Of a stretch of DNA of 43,321 bases, positions 8,079 through 16,584 are shown piece by piece. Within the stretch, counting starts at the first letter, position 1. Each line of letters opens with the position of its first letter. The translations under genes and the position numbers were made by a program. A model generated the notes under the pieces. It had not been told where the DNA came from and searched no databases. It saw only the letters and a program-made list of their open reading frames with translations. Origin of the DNA: JABDGR01 sp964561455 (GTDB taxonomy: Bacteria > Verrucomicrobiota > Verrucomicrobiia > Opitutales > JABDGR01); contig CAZLPS010000027.1 in the NCBI GenBank assembly GCA_964561455.1, forward strand, positions 1 through 43,321, read 5' to 3'.

Positions 8079-8198
8079 GCCATCACCCAATTCGTAGTAG
8101 CCCCCATCGCCCAATTCGTAGTAACCTCCATCGCCCATTTCGTGGAAGTCCCCATTGCCCACGTCGCGTTCGTCCCAATCCCCCATTTCGTTCGCTTC
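8079..8198. repeat. 24-bp tandem repeat, five units
   Basis: Five contiguous 24-base units of the type CCCATCGCCCAATTCGTAGTAACC. The first three are close to each other and the last two diverge. The unit is a multiple of three, and frames on both strands stay open and give octapeptide repeats (ELGDGGYY on minus; IAQFVVTS on plus). No convincing start or ribosome binding site makes it a gene. There are no spacers, so it is not a CRISPR array. Confidence 0.85.
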
Positions 8199-8205
8199 GC
8201 GATAA

Positions 8206-8287
8206 GCGCCAAAGGCGCGCCTCATCTCCAACCCAGGGCAACGCCCTGGGATTAATCTAGCCAAGCAAAATTAAGCCCTGAGAGGGC
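8206..8287. repeat. composite element with three hairpins
   Basis: Three perfect hairpins in series: GCGCC-AAA-GGCGC (8206-8218), CCCAGGGC-AAC-GCCCTGGG (8232-8250) and GCCCT-GAG-AGGGC (8275-8287). The arrangement resembles dispersed multi-hairpin repeats that I recall from Planctomycetes and Verrucomicrobia. It lies downstream of the STAS gene and could also stop or stabilise that transcript, but there is no T-tract. Confidence 0.6.
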
Positions 8288-8757
8288 GCCCCAATCCCTT
8301 GTTCCTTTCTTCAAACCAAAATCGACTCCGACCTGTCAGTCTTGGAAACCAAGTTGAAATAATCACCCCTTCTTAGCCATTGGCTTGCGTAACCGCCCGC
8401 CATCCGGCCCACCGCCGCCCCGCCACCGCCGATCCCTGGGCGATTCTATCGCGCGGACGCGCTGACCGCGGCGCGCGCCGGGGCTCCGGAACGACGGGCG
8501 TTTACGCAGGCCGGGGTCATTGGCGAACATTCAAGCCTGCAAGACGGGGCGAGTTCCGATTCGTATAAGATGGAATGGAACTTGCCGGGGTCTGGTACGG
8601 CCATTTTTCCATTGATACTACCGTCCTCGCGGCAGCACCAAGTTTCCAATTACGGTTCCGAGATTGCTTGTCGTATTCCAAATTCCAGATTCCAAATTCC
8701 AAATTCTGCACCTTGGCTCCTGTATCCTCACTCCTGACTCCTGTATCCTTCGGCTGA
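8288..8757. other. intergenic region, no convincing gene
   Basis: About 470 bases. Short frames exist but none shows family resemblance. Bases 8673-8706 are an imperfect array of ATTCCAAATTCCAGATTCCA-type words, and 8717-8752 repeats CTCCTGTATCCT-like words. These arrays recur in other gaps of the window (see findings). Confidence 0.5.
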
Positions 8758-9786
8758 TCACACCCACGCCAGATGGCGGGCATAGCCGTCGGCCATCCAG
8801 GTTTCCTGCTTTTCCAAATCTATCACGCACAAACGATGCAACCGCGCGAGGGTGGCAGCGTTGGCGGCGGCGGCGGGGTCGAGTTTCAACATCCGCGTCA
8901 GTGGAAATGCAAGGTGGCGGCCGCTGATATCCGCGGCGATGGGGCGGGCGTAATTGATTTCCGTATTGGGGTTGCCGGCGATCCGCAATAAGCGCTTTTC
9001 CTCGCCCGTTTCGACGTGGAGGTGGAACAAATCCGAGCTGCTTTCGGAAAACCAGCAGCTTTCGCCGTCGGGGGTCCAACGTGGGTATTGGCCGCGGTCG
9101 CGGAGACAGCGGATGGCGCCGTTTTCGAGATTCCACAGCCAGAGGCCGTCCCCGCCGAGGAGCACGAGCGGCTTGTGCGGATGCAGGTCGCCGCCGCGGC
9201 CGAGCGGGCCGCCGGGCGGGAGGGTGCGCTCGTGCTTGCCGGTGAAGGTGACCAAATGAGTGCCTTCCGCGCCATAAAAGACAATCCAGCGCCGCCGCGG
9301 GCACCAAGTGAGCGGGGCGAAGGCATCGCGCGGGAGGGCGACGAGGTGCAACCCGCCCTGGCGGAGATCAATGATGGCGAGGTGGTGGCGGATGTTGATG
9401 GCGGAGATTTGGGTGTTGGTTGCGACCAGCGCCAGCAGCGCGTTCTTCTCCGGCCAATGGGTGAGCAGCCAGATGGCCCATTGGTGCAGGCCCAGCCGCA
9501 ACAACCGGCGGTTGGCGCCGGTCGCAAGGTCGAATTCGCGAATCTCACTAAAATCGCGCACACCCAGGCGCATCTGACAGCAATAGGCCCACGCCAGCCC
9601 GCGCGCGGCGTCCACGGTGATCGGGCAATCCACCCCGCCGAGAAAACCAAACTCGCGCGGGGAGGCAAAAGTTGTTTCGGCCAGCCGCAGGTGGCCACCG
9701 TCGTCCCACAACACGCGCCGACCGCAGGCGCGCGGGGCGACTTCGCGAAAGCCCTCGGCCAATTGCAACTTCAGGGGAAGGGCCAT
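8758..9786 (-). CDS. beta-propeller-like hypothetical protein
   Basis: A 342-residue protein starting MALPLKLQLAEGFREVAPRA. It consists of repeated beta-strand units resembling WD40/TolB propeller blades, for example GDGLWLWNLENGAIRCL, YPRWTPDGESCWFSESSSDLF, HLHVETGEEKRLLRI and LCVIDLEKQETW. No signal peptide or catalytic motif is visible. The frame continues upstream for 64 codons, but that part is intergenic word repeat, so ATG 9786 is preferred. It is downstream of the RidA-like gene on the same strand. Function unknown. Confidence 0.7.
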   Translation of the reverse strand: MALPLKLQLAEGFREVAPRACGRRVLWDDGGHLRLAETTFASPREFGFLGGVDCPITVDAARGLAWAYCCQMRLGVRDFSEIREFDLATGANRRLLRLGLHQWAIWLLTHWPEKNALLALVATNTQISAINIRHHLAIIDLRQGGLHLVALPRDAFAPLTWCPRRRWIVFYGAEGTHLVTFTGKHERTLPPGGPLGRGGDLHPHKPLVLLGGDGLWLWNLENGAIRCLRDRGQYPRWTPDGESCWFSESSSDLFHLHVETGEEKRLLRIAGNPNTEINYARPIAADISGRHLAFPLTRMLKLDPAAAANAATLARLHRLCVIDLEKQETWMADGYARHLAWV

Positions 9787-9886
9787 GGGAGGTTTTTTGG
9801 CAGAATTAACAGAATTTCCCGGAATTATCGCTTTTGGAACAAATTTTTCCAATTCGGTTAATTCTGTCAAAAAAAACTGTTTCCAC

Positions 9887-10348
9887 CTAGCCCCACAACT
9901 CCGCGACGCATTGGATTTCGACGGCGGCGTTCTTGGGCAAACCGGCCACCGCCACCGCCGCGCGCGCATGCCGGCCACGATCGCCGAAAACTTTCACCAA
10001 CAAATCCGACGCGCCATTGATGACCGCCGGACTGTCCGCAAATCCGGCCACTGCGTTGACGAACCCGTGCAGCATCACCAAGCGCTCGACATTGTCGAAC
10101 GAGCCCGCCGCGGCCTTGAGCGCCGCCAGCGTGTTGAGCGCACAAACCTGCGCCGCCGCATAACCAGCGGCGACATCCAGGTCGCGACCAACCTGACCGG
10201 AGTGGGTGATGGCGCCATCGCGCAGCGGCAGGGTGCCAGCCAGAAAAACCAGTTTGCCGCTGCGCACAAATGGCAGGTAATTGCCAGCCGGGGCGGGGGC
10301 CGGCGGAAGGACAAAACCAAGGTCGGCGAGTGCTTTGTCGTAGTTCAT
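9887..10348 (-). CDS. RidA family protein
   Basis: A 153-residue protein of the RidA/YjgF/UK114 family: FVRSGKLVFLAGTLPLRDG, YAAAQVCALNTLAALKAAAGSFDNVERLVMLHGFVN, and the C-terminal HARAAVAVAGLPKNAAVEIQ. The arginine in the last segment corresponds to the carboxylate-binding Arg of imine deaminases, so hydrolysis of reactive enamine/imine intermediates is plausible. The longer N-terminus and missing C-terminal extension fit the YjgF-like subgroup. ATG 10348 is used; upstream in-frame residues are intergenic. The dehydrogenase gene ends 52 bases upstream on the same strand. Confidence 0.9.
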   Translation of the reverse strand: MNYDKALADLGFVLPPAPAPAGNYLPFVRSGKLVFLAGTLPLRDGAITHSGQVGRDLDVAAGYAAAQVCALNTLAALKAAAGSFDNVERLVMLHGFVNAVAGFADSPAVINGASDLLVKVFGDRGRHARAAVAVAGLPKNAAVEIQCVAELWG

Positions 10349-10400
10349 GGTTAATTCTTCAAAGTATTCTGAAAATTCCGTCAAAAATCGCACCCGTCAT

Positions 10401-11363
10401 TCAATTGACCACATTGATCGGCGCGCCGCCGAAAAAGGCCCGCACGTTGGCGAGGGAAACGGCTAGCAGCCGGCGGCGGGATTCCTCGCTGGCCCACGCC
10501 AGATGCGGCGTCATTACACAATTCGGCAGGCCCAGCAACGGGCAATCGGCGCGCATGGGCTCCGTCGTCACCACATCCAAGGCCGCGGCGCCGGGCCGGC
10601 CCACACGCAGGGCCGCCGCCAGCGCCGCCTCGTCCACCAAGCCTCCGCGCGAAGTGTTCACCAGCAAGGCATCGGGTTTCATTCGCGCCAGCAAGGCGGC
10701 ATTGACGAAGCGGGTGTTTTCCGGCGTTTGCGGGCAATGGAGGGAGACGATGTCCGCCCGCTCAAATATTTCGCCGATGTCGGCCCAAGCGAATGGTTCC
10801 CATGCCGGGGCGTTCGCGCGGCGGCGGGAATGCGCCAGAACCTTGGCGCCAAGCGCATGGGCGATGGCGCCCACGCGCGCGCCAATGGCGCCGAAGCCAA
10901 TAAGGCCGACCGTCCGCCCATCCAATTCGCGCAACGTCGTCTTCCAATAGGAAAACCGCGAGCTGCGCACCCAATCACCGGCACGCACGGACTGGTCATG
11001 CAGCGCCACCTGGTTGCTCCATTCGAGCATCAGCGCCACGGCGTGCTGGGCGACCGAGGCTGTGCTGTATCCCGGCACGTTGCAAACGGTGACGTGGCGC
11101 GCCCGCGCGGCTTTGGCATCAATGATGTTAAAACCGGTCGCGAGCACCGCAATCAGTTGCAAATCCGGCAGCGCGGCGAGGGTGGCGGCGTCAAGCGGCA
11201 CCTTGTTCGTCAGCACCACTTGAGCACCCGCACAATTCTGGCGGATGACGGCGGGGTCGGACGAGGTGAGCGGATGCAGCACCAATTCGCCGAGCGCGCG
11301 AAAACCCGCCCAAACGTCGTCGGGGAAATCAAGGGTGGCGGCATCGAGAACAACGATTTTCAT
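10401..11363 (-). CDS. D-2-hydroxyacid dehydrogenase
   Basis: A 320-residue NAD-dependent dehydrogenase. The nucleotide fold carries GLIGFGAIGARVG; the family signatures are VSLHCPQTPENTRFVNAALL, LLVNTSRGGLVDEAALAAAL, ALDVVTTEP and MTPHLAWASEESRRR, which supply the catalytic Arg, Glu and His. Length fits hydroxypyruvate/glycerate dehydrogenases (HprA-like), but phosphonate or other 2-hydroxyacid substrates cannot be excluded. Probably in an operon with ridA, whose product could clear by-products of amino-acid metabolism (inference). Confidence 0.9.
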   Translation of the reverse strand: MKIVVLDAATLDFPDDVWAGFRALGELVLHPLTSSDPAVIRQNCAGAQVVLTNKVPLDAATLAALPDLQLIAVLATGFNIIDAKAARARHVTVCNVPGYSTASVAQHAVALMLEWSNQVALHDQSVRAGDWVRSSRFSYWKTTLRELDGRTVGLIGFGAIGARVGAIAHALGAKVLAHSRRRANAPAWEPFAWADIGEIFERADIVSLHCPQTPENTRFVNAALLARMKPDALLVNTSRGGLVDEAALAAALRVGRPGAAALDVVTTEPMRADCPLLGLPNCVMTPHLAWASEESRRRLLAVSLANVRAFFGGAPINVVN

Positions 11364-11579
11364 CGGCGCAGCTTTTCAGGCCGAGGCGCGGCTGGCAAGC
11401 GCATCTGGAGGCGGGGGCGGGAATTTGAGATTTGAGCATCGAACCAAGGATGAACCACCAAGGGAAATCCAGCGACCCAGGGTACGACCCGCGAATCAGG
11501 CCGTAAACGCTGGCGATTTTTCCACCGTCCGTCCGTTTTTAAACTCGAAACCTCCAACCCAAAACCCGAAACTAACGGC

Positions 11580-12371
11580 ATGACTGCGTCCCAACCCGCC
11601 AGCGTCGCGATTGAGGCCGTGGGCAAGCGCTTCGGCGACGGGCCCGCGGTTTTGACCAGTGTCACCCTGACGGCCAGGCCGGGAGATTTCATCGCGCTCA
11701 TCGGGCCCAGCGGTTGCGGCAAAACCACGCTGCTCCGCCTGCTCGCGGGGTTGACGGTGCCGAGCGCGGGCGCCGTGACGCTTGACGGGGTCATTCCCCA
11801 GCAGGCGCGCGGGCATTTGTCGTTTATCTTTCAGGAGCCGACCTTGCTGCCTTGGCTGTCGGCGCGGCGCAATGTCGAATTGCCGCTGCATCTGCAGGGC
11901 ATGGCGAAACCAGCGCGGCAGGCAAAGGCGGAGGAGCTGTTGCGGCTCGTGGGCCTGGATTCAGCTGGAGCGCAGTATCCACGGGAATTGTCCGGCGGCA
12001 TGAAGATGCGGGTATCCCTCGCCCGGGCGCTGACGCGGCAGCCGGGGCTGCTGCTGCTTGACGAGCCATTTGCGGCGCTCGACGAAATGACGCGAAATCG
12101 CCTCAATGAGGACCTGTTGCGATTGCGCGCCCAAGCGCCATTCACGGCGTTTTTTGTCACGCATTCGGTCGGCGAGGCCGTATTTTTGAGCAACCGGCTG
12201 TTTGTGCTGGCGGCGAATCCCGGGCGGGTGACGGCGGAAATTGTTGTGCCCTTCCCCTACCCGCGCGCGGCGGAGTTGCGCGAGACGCCCGAATACCAGC
12301 AAATCGTCGCGCGGGCCACCGCGATGCTGCGCACCAGCCACGGCGAACCGGCGAAAGGAGGTGCGCCGTGA
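11580..12371 (+). CDS. ABC ATPase, NitT/TauT type
   Basis: A 263-residue ATPase: Walker A GPSGCGKTT (42-50), Q-loop FIFQEP, signature LSGGM (137-141), Walker B LLLLDEP, and the switch His in FVTHSVGEAV. The closest families are SsuB/TauB/ThiZ-like importers. Its TGA stop overlaps the GTG start of the permease gene (GTGA at 12368-12371), so the two are translationally coupled. No periplasmic binding protein is adjacent, so the substrate (sulfonate, nitrate, pyrimidine or other) is unknown. Confidence 0.92.
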   Translation: MTASQPASVAIEAVGKRFGDGPAVLTSVTLTARPGDFIALIGPSGCGKTTLLRLLAGLTVPSAGAVTLDGVIPQQARGHLSFIFQEPTLLPWLSARRNVELPLHLQGMAKPARQAKAEELLRLVGLDSAGAQYPRELSGGMKMRVSLARALTRQPGLLLLDEPFAALDEMTRNRLNEDLLRLRAQAPFTAFFVTHSVGEAVFLSNRLFVLAANPGRVTAEIVVPFPYPRAAELRETPEYQQIVARATAMLRTSHGEPAKGGAP

Positions 12372-13153
12372 GCGGATTGCCCAAAAGCTCGTGGTGGCTG
12401 CCGCCGGCATTGGCCGGAGCGGCGATTTTGGCGCTCTGGTATGGCGCGATGGCCATTTTTAAAATTCCGGGATTCGTCCTGCCCGCGCCGCATGAAATCC
12501 TGGCGGCATTATGGCGCGAGCGGGCCGCACTTATTCCGGCGGCGTTGCATACTGGTGGCGCCGCGCTGGCGGGATTTGGCGCAGCTGTGCTCGGCGGCGC
12601 CGGCCTCGCGCTGGCGCTGGCCAGTTCGCGCTGGGTGAAGTCGGCGGTATATCCCTGGGTGCTCGTGGTACAAATGGTGCCGGTGGTGGTGCTGGTGCCA
12701 ATTTTCGTCATCTGGTGGGGCGCGGGCGCGCCCAGCATTTTGGCGATTTCATTCGTTATTTCATTTTTTCCCATCGTTGCCAGCACGACCCTTGGCCTGG
12801 TTTCGACGGACCGGGGCATGCTGGAGTTGTTCACCGTATTGCAAGCCACCAAGGCCCAGGAGATTTTTCAACTGCGCCTGCCTTATGCCCTGCCTTACTT
12901 TCTGTCCGGGGTGAAGATCGCGGCGACCCTCGCGCCCATCGGCGCGATTTCCGGCGAGTTCCTCGCCGGCACCACCCCCAACAGCCTCGGCTACCTGCTG
13001 CTCATTTACCGCAGTGACCCCGGCAAAATGTCCGACGTCTTTGCCATTGCGCTGGTGGCGTGTGCGCTGGGATTTCTCTTTGTCGGCGCCGTCCAATTAT
13101 TGAGCACGCGGTGGCTGCGGCATTGGCACGAATCGGAGCGGAGTCGCGAGTAA
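12368..13153 (+). CDS. ABC permease, NitT/TauT type
   Basis: A 261-residue permease with six hydrophobic segments. A binding-protein-dependent transport domain lies in the middle; the coupling helix region near KAQEIFQLRLPYALPYFLSG corresponds to the EAA loop that contacts the ATPase. Translation starts at GTG 12368, overlapping the ATPase stop. The arrangement fits SsuC/ThiX-type importers, but the binding-protein gene is not in this window. Confidence 0.9.
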   Translation: MSGLPKSSWWLPPALAGAAILALWYGAMAIFKIPGFVLPAPHEILAALWRERAALIPAALHTGGAALAGFGAAVLGGAGLALALASSRWVKSAVYPWVLVVQMVPVVVLVPIFVIWWGAGAPSILAISFVISFFPIVASTTLGLVSTDRGMLELFTVLQATKAQEIFQLRLPYALPYFLSGVKIAATLAPIGAISGEFLAGTTPNSLGYLLLIYRSDPGKMSDVFAIALVACALGFLFVGAVQLLSTRWLRHWHESERSRE

Positions 13154-13250
13154 GGAGGGCAACGCGGGCGCAGCGGGACTGCGCCCCGGCAAAAATGGGG
13201 CGAGTTTTCGCCTTGAGCCGCGGCGGGCGCGCGCCGATGATGCGCGGCTC

Positions 13251-13763
13251 ATGGAAATTCCCCTTGAGCGCTGGAACCCGTTCTTCAGCCTGACCGGCCT
13301 AGTCGTCGCCGTTTTGGCGGGATTGCTGTTGGTCGCGGTGATGGCGCATCGGGAGAAATGGCCCGCCGCAGAAGCGGAAACCCGGTTGCGCCGGGCGAAA
13401 CGAAGTTTCGCCGATTACTTTTTCGTGCTCCTCATCAGCGCGATATTTTTGATTCCGGATCAGGGTAACGTGTTCGTCGCCGCGGAATTGTTCGTGGTCG
13501 GCGCCCACCGGACCATGCGCCTGCTGCGTCAGGCGCGCAGGCAGAAGCTCAACCCGGCGCAATGCCTCAAGAATGGGGCGGCCGCATCGGAATTCGCGCT
13601 GCCGGGCCTCTGCTCTGCAGGCTTGGTGGTTAGCAGCGCCCTGTTTTATTTTGACGTGAACCTTGCGCCGTATCTGGTGGCACCCATTGTCATCTTGTTC
13701 ACTGCCTCGGCGAGTTGGGAGGCGTGGCTGCTCCTGGCCAGCGACCAGGAATCCGCCAATTAG
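13251..13763 (+). CDS. hypothetical four-helix membrane protein
   Basis: A 170-residue protein with four hydrophobic segments (about 12-32, 52-70, 111-132 and 136-160) and a basic cytoplasmic loop RLLRQARRQKLNPAQ. I do not recognise a family. It follows the ABC permease gene by 97 bases on the same strand and could be an accessory of that transporter or independent. ATG 13251 is the first good start of the frame. Confidence 0.55.
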   Translation: MEIPLERWNPFFSLTGLVVAVLAGLLLVAVMAHREKWPAAEAETRLRRAKRSFADYFFVLLISAIFLIPDQGNVFVAAELFVVGAHRTMRLLRQARRQKLNPAQCLKNGAAASEFALPGLCSAGLVVSSALFYFDVNLAPYLVAPIVILFTASASWEAWLLLASDQESAN

Positions 13764-13906
13764 GCCCAACCCAGGTGCGTCGGTGGCGGCGCGGTAGCCT
13801 CCGAACGCAAAATCGGAGCGCTGTATAAAAACCCAGCCAGCGGCAGATGAATTGACCGCGCGCGGACCACGCAGGCGGGTCCAGCGCAATGCGACGGGAC
13901 CAATCT

Positions 13907-15064
13907 CTAGGCATACGGGAACTTGACCCATTTCGCGCCGGCCTTGGCGCTCTTGAGGGCGGTATCGATGAAGGTCATGCCGATAACGCCGTCCTCGACC
14001 GTGGGATAATCCAAATCCTTCGGCAGTGGGCGGCCTTCGACTTCCGCTTCGATGGCCCGGTAGGCCTCCAGGTAGACGTTGGCAAAGGCCTCCAAATAGC
14101 CCTCGGGGTGCCCAAACGGCACACGAGTGAATTTCTTGGCCGCCGCGCCGACGTAACTGTTGCCACGGCGCCAGATGGCCCGCGGCTTGTCCGGATATTT
14201 CACAATGAGTTCGTTGGGATGTTCCTGGTGCCATTCCAAGGCGGCCTTGTCCCCGTACACGCGGATGTTCAAATTATTCTCCTCCCCAATGGAGATTTGC
14301 GAGGCGTGCAGGACGCCTTTGGCCCCGCCGGAAAGGCGCACGAGGATGTTGGCATCGTCTTCCAAAGCCCGTCCCGCGACAAACGTCGTCAGATCCGCAC
14401 AGAGCGACTCGATGCGCAGACCGGTGATGTAGCGCAGGAGGTTTTCGGCATGGGTCCCGATGTCGCCGAGGCAGCACGCGGCCCCGGACCGCTTGGGATC
14501 GGAACGCCAACTGGCCTGCTTGTGGCCGGTATTTTCGAGATTCTGGAACAGCCAGCCCTGCGGGTATTCCACCACGGCCTTGCGGATTTTCCCCAAGTGG
14601 CCGGACTCCACCAGTTCGCGGGCCTGCTTGACCATGGCGTTGCCCGTGTAATTGTGCGTGAGCACGAAGACTTTTTTGGTTTCGCGCACAATTTCGCGCA
14701 GCTTTTTCGCCTCGGCGAGATTTAGCGTCATGGGCTTTTCGCACACGACGTTAAAACCCGCCTCCAAGAACAATTTGGCCGGCGGAAAATGCTGGTGGTT
14801 TGGGGTCGCGATGACCACGAAATCGAGCCGGTGCATCGCGGGCACCAGGGATTCGGCCTTCACCATTTCCGCGTAGGTGCCGTAGACCCGCGCAGGGTCG
14901 AGCATCAGGTCCTGGCCGGACAGGCGGGAGTTTTCCGGATGGGCGGAAAAACAGCCGGCGACCAGTTCGGCCCTGCCATCCATGATGGCCACAATGCGGT
15001 GGACGGCGCCGATAAACGCGCCACGCCCGCCGCCAATCATTCCAAAGCGAAGTTTTCGTTTCAT
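13907..15064 (-). CDS. Gfo/Idh/MocA family oxidoreductase
   Basis: A 385-residue NAD(P)-dependent oxidoreductase. The N-terminal Rossmann domain has FGMIGGGRGAF and DFVVIATPNHQHFPPAKLFLEAGFNVVCEKP, with the family EKP motif. The C-terminal domain has GDIGTHAENLLRYITG, where a conserved His lies in the active site. Such enzymes act on sugars, inositols or related polyols; the substrate cannot be read from the sequence. Upstream on the same strand are a GxxExxY gene and a sugar isomerase-like gene, which suggests an original isomerase/dehydrogenase carbohydrate operon. Confidence 0.92.
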   Translation of the reverse strand: MKRKLRFGMIGGGRGAFIGAVHRIVAIMDGRAELVAGCFSAHPENSRLSGQDLMLDPARVYGTYAEMVKAESLVPAMHRLDFVVIATPNHQHFPPAKLFLEAGFNVVCEKPMTLNLAEAKKLREIVRETKKVFVLTHNYTGNAMVKQARELVESGHLGKIRKAVVEYPQGWLFQNLENTGHKQASWRSDPKRSGAACCLGDIGTHAENLLRYITGLRIESLCADLTTFVAGRALEDDANILVRLSGGAKGVLHASQISIGEENNLNIRVYGDKAALEWHQEHPNELIVKYPDKPRAIWRRGNSYVGAAAKKFTRVPFGHPEGYLEAFANVYLEAYRAIEAEVEGRPLPKDLDYPTVEDGVIGMTFIDTALKSAKAGAKWVKFPYA

Positions 15065-15082
15065 AGGGGATAGAGAAATTGC

Positions 15083-15110
15083 AACACGGAGGACACGGAG
15101 AGCACGGAGG
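15083..15110. repeat. left inverted repeat of GxxExxY cassette
   Basis: An array of three ACACGGAG-like words ending three bases before the stop codon complement of the GxxExxY gene. Its sequence is the reverse complement of the array at 15492-15533, with a shared exact stretch ACACGGAGGACACGGAGA. Confidence 0.8.
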
Positions 15111-15113
15111 GGG

Positions 15114-15485
15114 TTAGATAATCAAACGCTTGATACCTTGTTTGAGGAGGCGAACCTTGAAATTGCTGAGCAAGGCTACGCGATTATTGGAAAGGCGCAA
15201 GTAGGTAAGCACTTGGGCTTCGTGAATGGGCAATAACGCCTCGACGGCTTTTAGCTCAACGATGATGGTTTCCTCGACAAACAAATCCAAGCGAAATCCC
15301 TCGTCGAAAGTCAGCCCATCGTACTCTACCGGCACCACTTTTTGGCGTTCAACTTTCAGACCTCGTTTGCGAAGCTCCTGTGCCAAACAAGACTCGTAAA
15401 CAGACTCCAACAATCCTGGCCCAAGGGTGGTATGGACCTGTAAGGCTGCCGCCAAAATTTGGCCAGTAAGTTCTTCTTGTTCCAT
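15114..15485 (-). CDS. GxxExxY protein (PD-(D/E)XK-like)
   Basis: A 123-residue protein of the GxxExxY family. The naming motif is GLLESVY (24-30). A nuclease-like core follows: FDEGFRLDLFVEETIIVELKAVEAL, with D and the E-L-K triad expected of PD-(D/E)XK folds, then IHEAQVLTYLRLSNNRVALLSNF. Biochemical function is not established. The gene lies inside what looks like a carbohydrate operon and is framed by inverted word repeats that touch both its ends, as if inserted as a unit. ATG 15485 (MEQEEL) is used. Confidence 0.92.
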   Translation of the reverse strand: MEQEELTGQILAAALQVHTTLGPGLLESVYESCLAQELRKRGLKVERQKVVPVEYDGLTFDEGFRLDLFVEETIIVELKAVEALLPIHEAQVLTYLRLSNNRVALLSNFKVRLLKQGIKRLII

Positions 15486-15491
15486 AAAAAT

Positions 15492-15533
15492 CCTCCTCCG
15501 TGTTCTCCGTGTTCTCCGTGTCCTCCGTGTTTC
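15492..15533. repeat. right inverted repeat of GxxExxY cassette
   Basis: Four CTCCGTGTT-like words directly upstream of the GxxExxY start codon, forming an inverted repeat with 15083-15110. Confidence 0.8.
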
Positions 15534-15540
15534 AAAACGC

Positions 15541-16584
15541 TTATTTTTTCTCAAACGCCGCGTCGAAGGCGAGTTTCGACGGGGCAAAGTCGAGGCGGCG
15601 GACGAAGGCGCAGCTTTCCGTGGCGCCGTGGATGCGGTCCATGCGACCGTCCTCCCATTCCACCGAAAGCGGGCCGCGGTAGCCAACGTCGTTGAGGGCC
15701 ACGATGATATCCTCGAACTGGATGTCGCCGCGACCAAGGGAGCGGAAATCCCAATACCGCCGGGCGTCACCGAAATCGGTGTGGCCGCTGAAAACTCCCG
15801 CGCTGCCATCACCATGGCCCCACCAGGCATCCTTCATGTGGCAGTGATAGATGCGGGAGCCGAAGGTGCGAATGAACTTTACATAGTCCACGCCTTGGTA
15901 GCCAAAGTGCGAAGGGTCGTAATTGAACCCAAAGCGTTTGTGCCCGCGCATGGCGTCCAGCGCGCGCTGGGCGCTGGCGAGGTCAAAGGCAATTTCTGTC
16001 GGATGGACTTCCAGGGCGAAATTGACATTGGCCTTGTCAAAGGCTTCGAGAATCGGCCCAAAACGCTTGGCGAAGTCATCGAAACCGCGCTGCAAAAATG
16101 CCTGGTTCGTCGGCGGAAACGCATAGCAAGCATGCCAAATGGATGAACCGGTGAAACCGTTGACCACTGCGGGAAATTCTTCCTTTGCCGCGGCCTTGCG
16201 ACCGGGTTTGGCGTCGAGAAAATTGCGGCAGGCCTTTGCGGCCAGCGCCAATTTCTTCGCCGCGCGCTGGCGCACGCCCTCGGGCTGGCCGTCGCCCCAC
16301 ACGTCCGGCGGCAGAATCGCCTGGTGGCGCTCGTCAATCAAATCGCACACTGCCTGGCCGACGAGGTGGCTCGAAACGGCGAAACAGGTCAATTCATTAT
16401 CGAGCAATATCTCCCAGTGCTGCTGACAGTATTTTTTGGAGGCCGCGGCCTGGTCCACGTCAAAGTGGTCGCCCCAGCAGGCGAGTTCGACGCCGTCGTA
16501 GCCCATCTTTTTGACAAGCGGGGCAAGGTCGGCGAGTTTCAAATCGGCCCATTGGCCGGTGAAGAGAGTGACGGGACGGGGCAT
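15541..16584 (-). CDS. sugar phosphate isomerase/epimerase-like
   Basis: A 347-residue TIM-barrel protein of the xylose isomerase-like/AP endonuclease 2 family. Metal-ligand candidates: the Glu of VNFALEVHPTE, the Asp/His of GFNYDPSHFGYQG, the His of YHCHMKDAW and the Glu of GPLSVEWEDGRMDR. These proteins isomerise or epimerise sugars and inositol derivatives; the exact reaction is not readable. With the Gfo/Idh oxidoreductase downstream it probably serves a sugar or inositol pathway. Confidence 0.9.
   Translation of the reverse strand: MPRPVTLFTGQWADLKLADLAPLVKKMGYDGVELACWGDHFDVDQAAASKKYCQQHWEILLDNELTCFAVSSHLVGQAVCDLIDERHQAILPPDVWGDGQPEGVRQRAAKKLALAAKACRNFLDAKPGRKAAAKEEFPAVVNGFTGSSIWHACYAFPPTNQAFLQRGFDDFAKRFGPILEAFDKANVNFALEVHPTEIAFDLASAQRALDAMRGHKRFGFNYDPSHFGYQGVDYVKFIRTFGSRIYHCHMKDAWWGHGDGSAGVFSGHTDFGDARRYWDFRSLGRGDIQFEDIIVALNDVGYRGPLSVEWEDGRMDRIHGATESCAFVRRLDFAPSKLAFDAAFEKK

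Noticed and set aside
8079..8198. Possible CRISPR array
   Set aside because: The 24-base units are contiguous with no unique spacers, and no cas gene is present.
13299..14234. 311-residue minus-strand frame overlapping two genes
   Set aside because: It overlaps the 3' end of the Gfo/Idh gene in another frame and the membrane protein gene antisense; no domain is visible.
15114..15830. 238-residue version of the GxxExxY protein
   Set aside because: The N-terminal extension would read through the upstream repeat array and antisense of the isomerase gene; family members start near MEQEEL and are about 125 residues.
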